From CAYWTS01 sp964461265 (lineage in GTDB: Bacteria; Bacteroidota; Ignavibacteria; Tepidaquicellales; OLB5): DNA of 42,277 nt. A program made the translations under genes and the position numbers. The stretch is from NCBI GenBank assembly GCA_964461265.1, contig CAYWTS010000018.1, forward strand, positions 1 to 42,277, given 5' to 3'. A model generated the notes under the pieces. That model was not told where the DNA came from. It was given only the letters and a program-made list of their open reading frames with translations, and made no database searches. Below are positions 30,314 to 39,530 of the stretch, piece by piece; position 1 is the first letter of the stretch, and every line of letters begins with the position of its first letter.

Positions 30314-32791
30314 TTACGGAACAGGTGATATTTTATAAAGCTTACCTTCACCGGGCATGAACCAGCCAAGCTCTATAGGTCCGCCGTATCTTTTATCAAA
30401 AGTAAACTCTACTTCATTTGAGCCAATCTCGGTTACTTTCCAGTTCGTGTAATGTGAAAATTCGGTTGAATATGGGTCAAAACCTATCTTAATGTATCTT
30501 CTGCCTCCGTTTTCTGATATATCGGGACGATAGGGGGCGCATCTGCGGTTAACTATCATAAAATATTTGTTAATATCCGAAGGGCTTGTAATAAATGTTG
30601 CTGCCTGAATGTACCGCTCAGAGTTACATTCAAATATTAATCCTTCGGGTATATCCCAGTTCTCGGGATTATCTTCACACCCGGGATTTACCTCTCCCGG
30701 CTTGTATGTAATTATATCACGGAAATATGAATTTTGTTTAAGTGCACTTCTTTCACTCTCAAGCCTGTAAATATATGAATGCCTGTTTGTATCGAAGCTC
30801 ATAAAATAAGGTCCTATTGTTTTCAGTCTGCCCGTCAATTGCTTAAAATGTTCCCATTTTGGCTGACCGTAAACATTCTCATATCTTGGTGTGCCTGTGG
30901 ATGAATTCATGATACCATATGAGTACTTACATCCACCTTCAGACCATGTACCATAACCCCAGTAAATTATACCTTTTGCACCATACGATAATGCTAAATT
31001 TGTCATCATGTCGATTTCCTCATTTGTCGGTTCACGGTCTACTTCTCCGCCTCCTATCCATTGATGTGTCTGTATCATAGGAATAAACGGAATATTACTA
31101 AGCTTAGATATCGCATCGCCCTGTTTCATAAGGTAAAGATATACGCCCGCAATAAAATTTTCATCAATCCAGCCGCCGCCCTTGTAAAACGTACAGACCG
31201 TATCAAATTGCCCCTGAAGCCACTTATCATAAACTGGCGGGTCTGTAACATCAGTTGCCAGAATAGAACCCCAGGAAGTCGTGTTTAATGTAGACGGTAT
31301 CTGGCTTTTGAATGAAACTGTAGAATAAAAGCATTCTGAAGGTGCTATCAGCGGATACGGGTCGCCCAGAAATATCTGCTTTGAGCCAATCGAATCCAAG
31401 CACATGCTTTTAACCTTTTCGGGTGTATCTATTATCCCTCTTTCATCCATGCTTAAATGGTTCTGGTAAAAGCAAAGCATGTCTGCCATTACATTGAAAT
31501 GCTTCCCCTGAAGCGATGTAATGGAGTCTATCTTTTTACTAACGTAGCTCATACACGGTATCTGGTTGAACTCAAACAACTCTATGTAAAACTGGTAGGG
31601 TGAACTGTTATAAAGTGCAATATCCTGTGCCTCCCATTGTAGCCATAAAGAGTCCCTTGCGTGATATACACTATTTGGATTTAGTAATCCATCCGCTATA
31701 TCATTATCCACCCTCACATAATCAATCCACATATCGCAGTTGCCGTACCAGTAGACATGTATATCGGCTTTGTTGTTATCGGTATCGGTTCGCCTACTGC
31801 CTCTTGCTGTAAACCACCATTGGTCATTACCTGTTGCCCAATCACCGTGGATAATCTGAGAAGACGTGTCTTGCCAATATTGGAAATAAAATTCTTCTAA
31901 ATAATAACCAAGATATAAACTATCCATATGTGGTTTAAAATTCCTTACCCTTATATCAATACTTTTTAATTTATTTATCTCAGGTTCATTCGGTATGTGT
32001 CCATCATGATTATATATATCAACTCTGCATACTAATTTACCCCAATTATTAGAATTATTAACAAAATTAGAATCAATCCTTATTCTCGGTTTAATATACC
32101 AGTCACATTCACTGTCCCAGCGGTATGCCTCGTTATCTGTTGCCCTGTGGCACTGCTCTGTGTTTGACCTTAACCTGTCAACTACATATCCAGCATCATC
32201 AATATTCAACCTGCACCTTTTTACCCATACATTATTACCCCCCCATACCGAATTATCCTGCCAGTTATCACCTGTATGCGTATGGCTCGGGTCATTCGAC
32301 TGAAACGTATAAAACCAGTAGTTCTTATTTACAATATTTGAGGAGTCTTCGCACTGGTAATCGCTTCTCTGTCCGTAGCAGAGGTATTCTATCTTTGGCC
32401 TTTGCATAAGTGTACGCATATTATGTCCCTGAATATTTGTCAGAATACCCTGTACCTGTCCGGTATATGTAGTTGAAAACAAGCTGTCATTTGCTGTCCA
32501 ACCTTTAGGATAGTGTTTTCCGCCTATTATATCAGTTCCAGGATATTTATGCCACAGGTTAAATCCGAGTGTATCGTTAATATATACAAAACCTGAATCC
32601 TCTCCGTTGTTAAGCATACCTATCAAAAACTGCTCTCCCGAATTTGACGAAAGCATCTGCTGCGGTGCTTTTGTGTTTATCTCTTCTGACGGTCTTGATG
32701 AAATAAAGAACGCTAAAGCTGTAACCGATAAAATTGTAGTTATTACAAGCTTTTGGTTGACGCTTAAAAATTGTTTAATTTTTTTAAACAT
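30314..32791 (-). CDS. Large exported protein with glycoside-hydrolase-like segment
   Basis: An 825-residue protein of unknown function. Residues 14-31 form an N-terminal hydrophobic anchor or signal. Residues about 80-400 are rich in Trp, Asp, Asn and Tyr with beta character (NNVWVKRCRLNIDDAGYVVD, MWIDYVRVDNDIADGL). Residues about 520-620 look like part of a TIM-barrel glycosidase: FIPMIQTHQWIGGGE, then NLALSYGAKGIIYWGYGTW. The final 150 residues are beta-rich (KYFMIVNRRCAPY, VEFTFDKRYGGPIELGWF), like a sandwich module after a glycosidase barrel. Many cysteines suggest an extracytoplasmic place. It lacks a T9SS sorting domain. Catalytic acids cannot be assigned with confidence. Confidence 0.6.
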   Translation of the reverse strand: MFKKIKQFLSVNQKLVITTILSVTALAFFISSRPSEEINTKAPQQMLSSNSGEQFLIGMLNNGEDSGFVYINDTLGFNLWHKYPGTDIIGGKHYPKGWTANDSLFSTTYTGQVQGILTNIQGHNMRTLMQRPKIEYLCYGQRSDYQCEDSSNIVNKNYWFYTFQSNDPSHTHTGDNWQDNSVWGGNNVWVKRCRLNIDDAGYVVDRLRSNTEQCHRATDNEAYRWDSECDWYIKPRIRIDSNFVNNSNNWGKLVCRVDIYNHDGHIPNEPEINKLKSIDIRVRNFKPHMDSLYLGYYLEEFYFQYWQDTSSQIIHGDWATGNDQWWFTARGSRRTDTDNNKADIHVYWYGNCDMWIDYVRVDNDIADGLLNPNSVYHARDSLWLQWEAQDIALYNSSPYQFYIELFEFNQIPCMSYVSKKIDSITSLQGKHFNVMADMLCFYQNHLSMDERGIIDTPEKVKSMCLDSIGSKQIFLGDPYPLIAPSECFYSTVSFKSQIPSTLNTTSWGSILATDVTDPPVYDKWLQGQFDTVCTFYKGGGWIDENFIAGVYLYLMKQGDAISKLSNIPFIPMIQTHQWIGGGEVDREPTNEEIDMMTNLALSYGAKGIIYWGYGTWSEGGCKYSYGIMNSSTGTPRYENVYGQPKWEHFKQLTGRLKTIGPYFMSFDTNRHSYIYRLESERSALKQNSYFRDIITYKPGEVNPGCEDNPENWDIPEGLIFECNSERYIQAATFITSPSDINKYFMIVNRRCAPYRPDISENGGRRYIKIGFDPYSTEFSHYTNWKVTEIGSNEVEFTFDKRYGGPIELGWFMPGEGKLYKISPVP

Positions 32792-32853
32792 ATTACTAAG
32801 ATTAAATTTTATATAAATAATTTATTTATTACTCATTATTAATTACTAATTAC

Positions 32854-34236
32854 TCATTTTAAAAGTATCATCTTCTTTGTATCAATAAGTTTCCCATCTG
32901 CATACATGCTGTAAAAATATACACCTGATGAATAGTTTGTTCCGTCAAAGTTAATTTCGTATTCACCAGGATTAAGTGTTCCTTCTGCCAGCGTTGTAAT
33001 CATTCTGCCTGTCAAGTCGTAAACCCTTACTTGTACTTTAGCTTGTTTTGAAATCTGGATTTTTAATTTTGCCTTTGTATTAAATGGATTTGGATAATTT
33101 TGCCCAAGTTTAATTTGTTTTGGCAACTCAGAACTAATTTGCTTCATATCTGTAATCCAAATACTATCCCCACCTGTTGTAGTATGGATACCTGTTGCAC
33201 TTATTTTATAAACCCAGCCAAACAGATCGTTCGAAAATTCGATATAATCATATGCCCCTATATGAATACTTGTATCCGGTATTTGAAATTTCCAATTATT
33301 TCCGCCATCAGTTGTCCTAAATAATACCCCTCTTGTTTGATTATTTGGATAAATTATATATCCGCTGGGGCTTATTAAAGTGTCTCTGTTTAAAACAGAG
33401 AAATCTGGTATTCCCAAAGTATTTATCATCCCACCGGAAATTGGTGTTTGCAACGTCCAATTAATACCTCCATTAGTAGTCTTCTTCATATGGGTGTAAA
33501 ATTTCCATCCGGTAAGGCTGTCTTTAAAGTACATATTACTAAATCCCTCACCATTTACAATTATATCCCAATTCAGTCCGCTGTTTGTAGTTTTCCTTAT
33601 ATAGCTGTTGGTTTTGCAAATAAAACCTATTCTTCCGCTATACATATAAATATGGTCAGGGTTTGAATTACCCAGTGCAAGCTGCTGCTGCCAGCTTGCT
33701 CCCCCGTTTGTTGTGCGGAATACTCCGCCACTCAAAGCTCCACCATCTGTCAACCAAATCGTATCCTGACTTAATGCATACATATCAACTGCAACAACAT
33801 CAAATGCTGAGTTTATATAAAACCAACTTATACCTGCGTCTGTTGTCTTTACTATCTTAAAAAGACTTCCATCATAAATATAACCGCTTACAAAACCCGT
33901 GGATTGGTTTATAAATTGAATGTTATAATAGCTTGCAGTACCAGTATTAAAATGACTGTAAAACCAGTTATCCCCCCCGTTGGTTGACCGTAAAATAAAT
34001 GATGTATCATTCGAATAATTTGTTATTGCAAATCCATTTAAACTATCTGTAAAAGTAATATCAACAATACTCCTCCCATTCAAATTTGGCATCCACTGCT
34101 GGTACCAGCCGCCCGCTAATGGCGGAGTGTCGGAGAAGTTGAAGGAGATGATAAAAACGAGGATTGCAAGATAAAAGATAAGAGAAGTTAAAAAGTTAGA
34201 AAGTTGAAAGTTAAAAGGTTGAATGTGTTTTTTCAT
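32854..34236 (-). CDS. T9SS-exported Asp-box (BNR/Ycf48-like) repeat protein
   Basis: A 460-residue secreted protein. A hydrophobic signal lies at about 14-33 (LTSLIFYLAILVFIISFNFS). From 40 to 340 are beta-propeller-type repeats with Asp-box motifs: RSTNGGDNWFY, KTTDAGISWFY, RTTNGGASWQQ, KTTNSGLNWDI, KTTNGGINWTL, RTTDGGNNWKF. From 377 to the end is a type IX sorting domain: LGQNYPNPFNTKAKLKI, VRVYDLTGRMITTLAEGTL, GEYEINFDGTNYSSGVYFYS and the basic KKMILLK end. So it crosses the outer membrane by T9SS and is held on or released from the surface. Its target is unknown. The first codons lie in an AACTTT-type repeat. Confidence 0.88.
   Translation of the reverse strand: MKKHIQPFNFQLSNFLTSLIFYLAILVFIISFNFSDTPPLAGGWYQQWMPNLNGRSIVDITFTDSLNGFAITNYSNDTSFILRSTNGGDNWFYSHFNTGTASYYNIQFINQSTGFVSGYIYDGSLFKIVKTTDAGISWFYINSAFDVVAVDMYALSQDTIWLTDGGALSGGVFRTTNGGASWQQQLALGNSNPDHIYMYSGRIGFICKTNSYIRKTTNSGLNWDIIVNGEGFSNMYFKDSLTGWKFYTHMKKTTNGGINWTLQTPISGGMINTLGIPDFSVLNRDTLISPSGYIIYPNNQTRGVLFRTTDGGNNWKFQIPDTSIHIGAYDYIEFSNDLFGWVYKISATGIHTTTGGDSIWITDMKQISSELPKQIKLGQNYPNPFNTKAKLKIQISKQAKVQVRVYDLTGRMITTLAEGTLNPGEYEINFDGTNYSSGVYFYSMYADGKLIDTKKMILLK
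34194..34226. repeat. Degenerate AACTTTC-type tandem repeat in a signal-peptide region
   Basis: On the minus strand the units TTTTAAC, TTTCAAC, TTTCTAAC and TTTTTAAC follow one another directly after the ATG, encoding PFNFQLSNFLTS before the hydrophobic core. The same plus-strand text (GTTAAAAAGTTAGAAAGTTG) resembles the A+T-rich border repeats elsewhere. Confidence 0.55.
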
Positions 34237-34326
34237 TTCTGTGGGCTTTAACTTAACTAAATATAATAAATTTGGTTTTGGTAAAGCAAGGGGAAAGAAT
34301 AAGAATTACAACTGTAATAATTTTTT

Positions 34327-36855
34327 TTAAGTTCTCTTCACAATTATCATAGTAATGTCATCACAAATAGGGGAGTTACCGCTGAACTGAACTACTGCTT
34401 TATTTAACTCCTCAGCTATTCGTTGGGGTTGGGAATTTCGGTGTGTTTTAAGTAAGTCAATAATTCTTTGTGTCCCGAACAGTTCGTTATTCTGATTGAT
34501 AGCTTCTTCGATGCCATCGGTGTAAATTAAAAGAAGTGAACCGGGATCAATAAAAACCTTTTCAACTTTATATTCCTGATTATCCATGACTCCTAATACT
34601 AAACCGGTTGCTTCAAGACGTTTAACTTTATTTTCTTTATCAAGAAGTATCGGCGGATTATGTCCCGCATTTACATAATATAAAGCATTTTCCCCGGGTA
34701 CCCATATACCCATAAAAAATGTAATAAACTCGGCAGATGAAGTGTGGTTGTAAACGTGGTTATTAATTCTTTTAACGAAGTTTGACAGATTTTCACTAAT
34801 TTCTATACCAACTCGAATTGACGCCTGCAGGTTAGCCATAATCATTGCAGCACCTGCGCCTTTGCCGCTTACATCGGCTACAACAAAGACAGTGTTATCG
34901 TTATCTATGTTAATAATATCGAAGTAATCACCTGCAACTTCGAAGCATGAGCGGGATTCACCGTAAACTTCAAGTCCTTTTACTATCGGTAACTCTCTTG
35001 GTAAAAGCCTGCGTTGTATGTTGCGTGCCAGTTCAAGCTCTTTATCGATGCGTTTTTTCTCTATATAAACCGATTGCAGCTTAATATTCTGTAATGCCAG
35101 AGCTGTTTGTGTTGATGCCTGTGTAATTAAATCTATATCTGCCATAGAAAAGTCTTCATCATCGGCTTTTTTCCCGAGATTCAGAACTCCAACAAGCTCA
35201 CCCTGCGATATCATAGGAATGGTAAGCGAAATATCATTTTCCTTAGCCCAGTTAATTTCAGTTTCCTTAACATATGTTAATGATTTTTCTGAAACCTCAT
35301 CCCAGAAGAATTTGTTTCCATCCCTCAGTTTGTTAATTACTGAGTTCGGCTCTTTTGGATTGAACGGATAATTTGTCCGGCTCTCTATTGTAACAGGAAT
35401 TACAGGATGAATCCCAATAGTTTCGGAAACCCATTTAATAAGTGAATTGAGAATTTCACTGCTATCTATATATGAAGATATATTCCTGATAAAATTCTTA
35501 AGTGAATCACTGTATTTGGTTTTTTCAGGATAAAATTTCTCATCTACCCAGCGAATAAGTCTTCTGTTCAGCGGAGCAAATGTTAATGAAAGCAGCAGCA
35601 CAACTATTATTATCAGCGATCTGTCCTGAACCTCAAATACTGATATAGAAATATTACCCAGCGTATATAACGCCAGGATGTAAACGGTTAGCATAGAAAT
35701 AGTTACAACTGTGTATCTTACACGCTTTCGTAAGGCATTCTCAGTCTCAAGCAATTTGTTCTTAAAAAATGAGTTAAGGAAAGTAAAAGGAATAATAAGT
35801 CCACCGATTTCACACATAAGAAATACAATAAAGCATATTATTAAAATATCTTTTGAAATAGTTGAACTAAGGAGGAAAACAAAGATAATAATAACTATCC
35901 ATCCAATTCCAACCGATATTGCTCCGTATTTCACGCCTGCCAGTATTAACCTCAGCTGTCTGCGTTCCAGGATTGAGCTTGCCTTCCTTGCATTATAACT
36001 CAGTAAAATTATTCCAAGTGTCATATTAAGAAATAATAAGACAAAAATCAGAATGTTGAAAAATATACTATTAATAGGAATTAAATAGTTCAACGTAATT
36101 ATAATGGGAAGTAAGAATATAAATAGAATTGAAAACAGCCTATTTTTTGTATAAAGGCGGTGTGGCTGCGGAAAAATAGCAAAAAGCAGAAGCCAGAAAC
36201 TCGTAGAAAATAACATAAAATAGCTTAAGAAATCCCTGAGATAATCGAAATAAAGATATTTTCTTACAAAGTGTTCGGGATCGGTTCCGGTTCCGACGGT
36301 AGCATACATAAAACTCCCGAATGAAAAACAAAACAAAGCGATGAGTATGGTAACATTTGAATACGGACTTTTTACAATTCCCCAAAATCCTACCAATATG
36401 TATGCAAGCATAAGTACTACGGGAATAATTCTAAACAGGGTATTTATAAGCTTATCTAAAACAGGTGCCGGGGAAAGAATCACTTTATAGTCAATTTCTG
36501 TATTGTATCTTTTTACTGTATAGGTAATTGTATTGCCCACTAATCGCCTGCCTGTAATTTTTGAACGGTCTAAATCGCGAGTGATAGTAACACCATTGAT
36601 TTTTGTAATTGTGTCACCAATCTGGATACCTGCTATATTACCCGGTAAATCTTTTTCTGCCTTAGTAACAATAAGCAAAGATTGTCCGTTTTCTTTGGTG
36701 TCAAACATCAGCCCATCGCTGCCTTCATGGTTAATTTGCAAAAGCATACTGATATTCAGCAATGCCGCAAGGAATGTAAATATCAGGAGGAATACACCAA
36801 GTATTTTTACAAAAAAAGAGAAAAGTAGTTTTGTTAATGAAATATGTTCTGGCAT
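34327..36855 (-). CDS. PDZ/multi-TM/GAF/PP2C (SpoIIE-type) membrane phosphatase
   Basis: An 842-residue protein. TM helix about 11-33, then a periplasmic PDZ-like domain at about 45-128 (GNIAGIQIGDTITKINGVTI). About nine more TM helices span 142-428. A GAF-like domain covers about 450-595 and a helical linker ELARNIQRRLLPREL follows. The PP2C domain is about 625-842 with VAGDYFDI, VVADVSGKGAGAAMIMANL, YYVNAGHNPPILL, LLIYTDGIEEA and CDDITMIIV. It probably senses an envelope signal and dephosphorylates a cytoplasmic STAS protein. It is last in the lipid A/envelope operon, 20 bases after the EnvC-like gene. Confidence 0.85.
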   Translation of the reverse strand: MPEHISLTKLLFSFFVKILGVFLLIFTFLAALLNISMLLQINHEGSDGLMFDTKENGQSLLIVTKAEKDLPGNIAGIQIGDTITKINGVTITRDLDRSKITGRRLVGNTITYTVKRYNTEIDYKVILSPAPVLDKLINTLFRIIPVVLMLAYILVGFWGIVKSPYSNVTILIALFCFSFGSFMYATVGTGTDPEHFVRKYLYFDYLRDFLSYFMLFSTSFWLLLFAIFPQPHRLYTKNRLFSILFIFLLPIIITLNYLIPINSIFFNILIFVLLFLNMTLGIILLSYNARKASSILERRQLRLILAGVKYGAISVGIGWIVIIIFVFLLSSTISKDILIICFIVFLMCEIGGLIIPFTFLNSFFKNKLLETENALRKRVRYTVVTISMLTVYILALYTLGNISISVFEVQDRSLIIIVVLLLSLTFAPLNRRLIRWVDEKFYPEKTKYSDSLKNFIRNISSYIDSSEILNSLIKWVSETIGIHPVIPVTIESRTNYPFNPKEPNSVINKLRDGNKFFWDEVSEKSLTYVKETEINWAKENDISLTIPMISQGELVGVLNLGKKADDEDFSMADIDLITQASTQTALALQNIKLQSVYIEKKRIDKELELARNIQRRLLPRELPIVKGLEVYGESRSCFEVAGDYFDIINIDNDNTVFVVADVSGKGAGAAMIMANLQASIRVGIEISENLSNFVKRINNHVYNHTSSAEFITFFMGIWVPGENALYYVNAGHNPPILLDKENKVKRLEATGLVLGVMDNQEYKVEKVFIDPGSLLLIYTDGIEEAINQNNELFGTQRIIDLLKTHRNSQPQRIAEELNKAVVQFSGNSPICDDITMIIVKRT

Positions 36856-36875
36856 TGCAGACCTTGCTTAATGAA

Positions 36876-38075
36876 TTAAAACCTCAGCCATTCTTCGGGG
36901 TTTAAAGGTTCTTTATCTTTCCATATCTCGAAGTGAAAAAGCTGACCTTCCGGATTTTCTCCTGTTTTTGCTATAATCTGGTTTAAACGGATTTTATCAC
37001 CGGGGTTAACATTAACTTCGCCAAGACAAGTATATACTGTTCGGTAACCGTTACCATGCGTAATTATAATAACCTTACCGTAAAAAGGAGATTCTCCAAC
37101 CAGTGTAACGGTTCCGCCGGCAATAGCGTAAACCTTTGAACCTAAGGCAATGGAATAATCGATACCCGGATTAAATGAATTTGTTCCCGTTAAATTGTTA
37201 ATAATATCGCCGAATTTGTTTGTAATTAAATTAACGTCAACCGGCTGGTTTAAGCTGCCTTTTAAGTTAGTTATATTGTCCGATTCGTAATTAATCCTTG
37301 GTTGTTTTAAACCTTTATATTTATCTTTATTATCACGAAAGTTTTTAAGGAACACCTGGACTGCATTTAAATGTCTTTTTTGTGTAAGAAGTTTTTCCTT
37401 CTTCAGGTCAAGATTATAATTTAGGTTTTTCTGTTCTAGCGTAATTTTTTCTATGGTTGATTTGATAACCTGTTTTTCAGTTCTTTTTGATTCAACATAA
37501 AATCTCTGGGATGAGGTTGATAGCTGCAGCAATTTCTTTTTTTCATTTAGGAGGAACTTTTTGGCTTCAAGTTCCTTTAGTTCACGTGTACGTGTTTGAG
37601 CGAATTTTTGAAGATATTCATTGCGTCTGAAATATTCATTAGGTGTTTTTGAACTCAGTAGTAGTTCGAGCTCATAGTTCTTTCCGCGTTTATATAAATT
37701 AACAATTTTCTTTTTGAAGCTTTCCTGAAGATTTATCACTTCATCGGCGAGAAAAATAACCATATTTGCCTCAACTGCAATTTCTTCGGGTGAAAGATAT
37801 GTTGTCCCTTCAAAATCTTTTAAAAATTCATCAAGTATAAGTAAAGCTGAATTTAAACTGTCAATCTTTTTTTCATTTGCAGAAATATCACTGCGTAAAA
37901 CCATAATTTCCTGTTCTGTTTCGGTGATTTTCCCGGAGTATATATCGATTTGTTTTAGTTTATCGTTTACTATCTCTTCATATGTTGCACCGGCAGCTAA
38001 AATACATAATATTGCTGCTGCTAATCTTACAGCGGAATTTTTGACAGTAAATTTATTAAATTTTATTATTCCCAT
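36876..38075 (-). CDS. EnvC-like murein hydrolase activator (degenerate LytM/M23)
   Basis: A 399-residue periplasmic protein. An N-terminal hydrophobic stretch about 14-27 (AVRLAAAILCILAAGATYEE) acts as signal or anchor. A long coiled coil spans about 30-250. A C-terminal LytM fold spans about 300-398 (YSIALGSKVYAIAGGTVTLV, VIIITHGNGYRTVYTCLGE, FHFEIWKDKEPLNPEEWLRF). Active M23 enzymes have H-x3-D and H-x-H zinc sites; here the first histidine is N (FNPGID) and the H-x-H is L-F-H. So, as in E. coli EnvC, it probably activates an amidase rather than cutting itself. The ATG lies within the end of the DUF4292 gene (10-base overlap). Confidence 0.87.
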   Translation of the reverse strand: MGIIKFNKFTVKNSAVRLAAAILCILAAGATYEEIVNDKLKQIDIYSGKITETEQEIMVLRSDISANEKKIDSLNSALLILDEFLKDFEGTTYLSPEEIAVEANMVIFLADEVINLQESFKKKIVNLYKRGKNYELELLLSSKTPNEYFRRNEYLQKFAQTRTRELKELEAKKFLLNEKKKLLQLSTSSQRFYVESKRTEKQVIKSTIEKITLEQKNLNYNLDLKKEKLLTQKRHLNAVQVFLKNFRDNKDKYKGLKQPRINYESDNITNLKGSLNQPVDVNLITNKFGDIINNLTGTNSFNPGIDYSIALGSKVYAIAGGTVTLVGESPFYGKVIIITHGNGYRTVYTCLGEVNVNPGDKIRLNQIIAKTGENPEGQLFHFEIWKDKEPLNPEEWLRF

Positions 38076-38833
38076 TTTATTACTTTGGCTGACTTAGGAT
38101 ACCGCATCTGTAATTTTATTTCGGAATTATTCAGTTCTATAGTCTCATAATTTATCCACACGGTTTGTTTATCGGACGGTTTTTTAATTTTTATTTGCGA
38201 GGGGAAAATTATGTTGTCTGTATTATTAAATCCCGAATATTTTACTTCGAGCAGCAATCCTGTTTTGCCTGTGATATTGTACCTGTTTATTTTATAATTT
38301 GCGGGCATTATATAAAAATTCTGTTTACCGGATTCACGGTTAATGCTGTACATATAAAGGTTATCTCCTGTTGGAGCTTCTGAAGAGTCATTCGGTTCCT
38401 CGGCAAAAATGAATGAACAGAAGAATGTATTTTTAAGGTCTTCGAAGCCAAGCTTGATTTTTAGAATTGCATTAATATGAGTTTCCGTACTTGGCCCGGT
38501 AATAACTTTGTTCTCCTGAACATTGTAGTATATGAAATTTAAAGGCGTGATTAGCACCTTTGCAATATCTAATCCGAACGGACCTTCAAGTTTTATATAC
38601 AATGAATCCTGTTTGAATTTTACTTCTATAAAGCCCGTATTAGACATGTCAGGGGAATCGAATGAAATGTTGCCATAAGCCTCGCAGGTTCGTATCAGTT
38701 CAGAATTTTTATTAATATTTCTTTTAAGCTCATAAACGGGAATGCTTTCAGGGTTTCCTGTCCACTTGGATGATGAACATGATAAAATCATCGAAAGTAA
38801 AGATAGTGCTGTTAATATAACAATGATTCTCAA
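38066..38833 (-). CDS. DUF4292 lipoprotein (LolA/LolB-like fold)
   Basis: A 255-residue lipoprotein. The signal RIIVILTALSLLSMILSC ends in a clear lipobox (L-S-C) followed by SSSKW. The body has the DUF4292 pattern: ELIRTCEAYGNISFDSP, FIEVKFKQDSLYIKLEGPFG, LDIAKVLITPLNFIYYNVQE, and a beta-rich end with INRYNITGKTGLLLEVKY. The family resembles LolA/LolB-type lipoprotein carriers and is common in Bacteroidota. An upstream ATG (38881) would add 16 charged residues and overlap the amidotransferase by 47 bases. The TTG one base after that gene's stop gives a proper signal peptide and is preferred. Confidence 0.8.
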   Translation of the reverse strand: MRIIVILTALSLLSMILSCSSSKWTGNPESIPVYELKRNINKNSELIRTCEAYGNISFDSPDMSNTGFIEVKFKQDSLYIKLEGPFGLDIAKVLITPLNFIYYNVQENKVITGPSTETHINAILKIKLGFEDLKNTFFCSFIFAEEPNDSSEAPTGDNLYMYSINRESGKQNFYIMPANYKINRYNITGKTGLLLEVKYSGFNNTDNIIFPSQIKIKKPSDKQTVWINYETIELNNSEIKLQMRYPKSAKVIKWE

Positions 38834-38834
38834 T

Positions 38835-39530
38835 TTATCTTTCGGTTTCTTCTTTAAAACGCAGTAAAATATTTTTGACAAACGGACTTTCCCTGTCTTT
38901 CATCCGTTCGGGATGCCACTGGATACCTAAAAGGAATGCCTTATTCTTTTTTTCTAACCATTCTATTCCCTCAATAATACCATCCGGTGATTTTGCCGAT
39001 ATCATTAATCCTTCTCCAAGCCGGTCAACAGCCTGATGGTGCGAGCTATTAATTTCACCGACTGATTCTTTTATTATTTCACCAAGCAACGAGTTTTCAG
39101 ATATTTTTACTTTATGCAATCTATCTTCTTCGTCATTTATTTTCTTATGGTCGGTTCCCCTTATAGTTCCGATATCAAAAATAAGGTTACCATTAAGCCT
39201 GCAATTTATAAGCTGCATCCCTCGGCATATCCCAAGTACCGGTAGTTTATTTAACAATGCGTAATCCAGAAGCTTAAACTCGAATCCGTCACGTTCAGGT
39301 TGGTATTGAGTCCGGTTTAACCCATCGTCCCAGTCATTGTAAAATTCAGGATATATATCGGCACCGCCTGTTAATAATAAAGACGAACAATTTTTTATGT
39401 CATCAAAATTATTTTTTCGGTAGTCAAGAATAATATATTTAATGTTTTCGCTTTCGAGCCAAGATGTATAATGAACGAATTTTTTTTCACAAAGCGATAT
39501 GCCTGTTGTTTTCTTTATCATATTATGCAA
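38835..39530 (-). CDS. Class I glutamine amidotransferase-like (peptidase C26/PuuD family)
   Basis: A 231-residue hydrolase of the gamma-glutamyl-GABA hydrolase family. Nucleophile C102 in LGICRGMQLIN, and the catalytic H206 and E208 in IQWHPERM. LLLTGGADIYPEFY near 51-64 forms the oxyanion region, with SSHHQAVDRLGEGL before the end. It may cleave gamma-glutamyl amides or peptides; the substrate is not shown. It overlaps lpxK by 8 bases and is followed at once by the DUF4292 lipoprotein, an unusual setting for a PuuD-type enzyme. A second ATG lies three codons in. Confidence 0.85.
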   Translation of the reverse strand: MHNMIKKTTGISLCEKKFVHYTSWLESENIKYIILDYRKNNFDDIKNCSSLLLTGGADIYPEFYNDWDDGLNRTQYQPERDGFEFKLLDYALLNKLPVLGICRGMQLINCRLNGNLIFDIGTIRGTDHKKINDEEDRLHKVKISENSLLGEIIKESVGEINSSHHQAVDRLGEGLMISAKSPDGIIEGIEWLEKKNKAFLLGIQWHPERMKDRESPFVKNILLRFKEETER

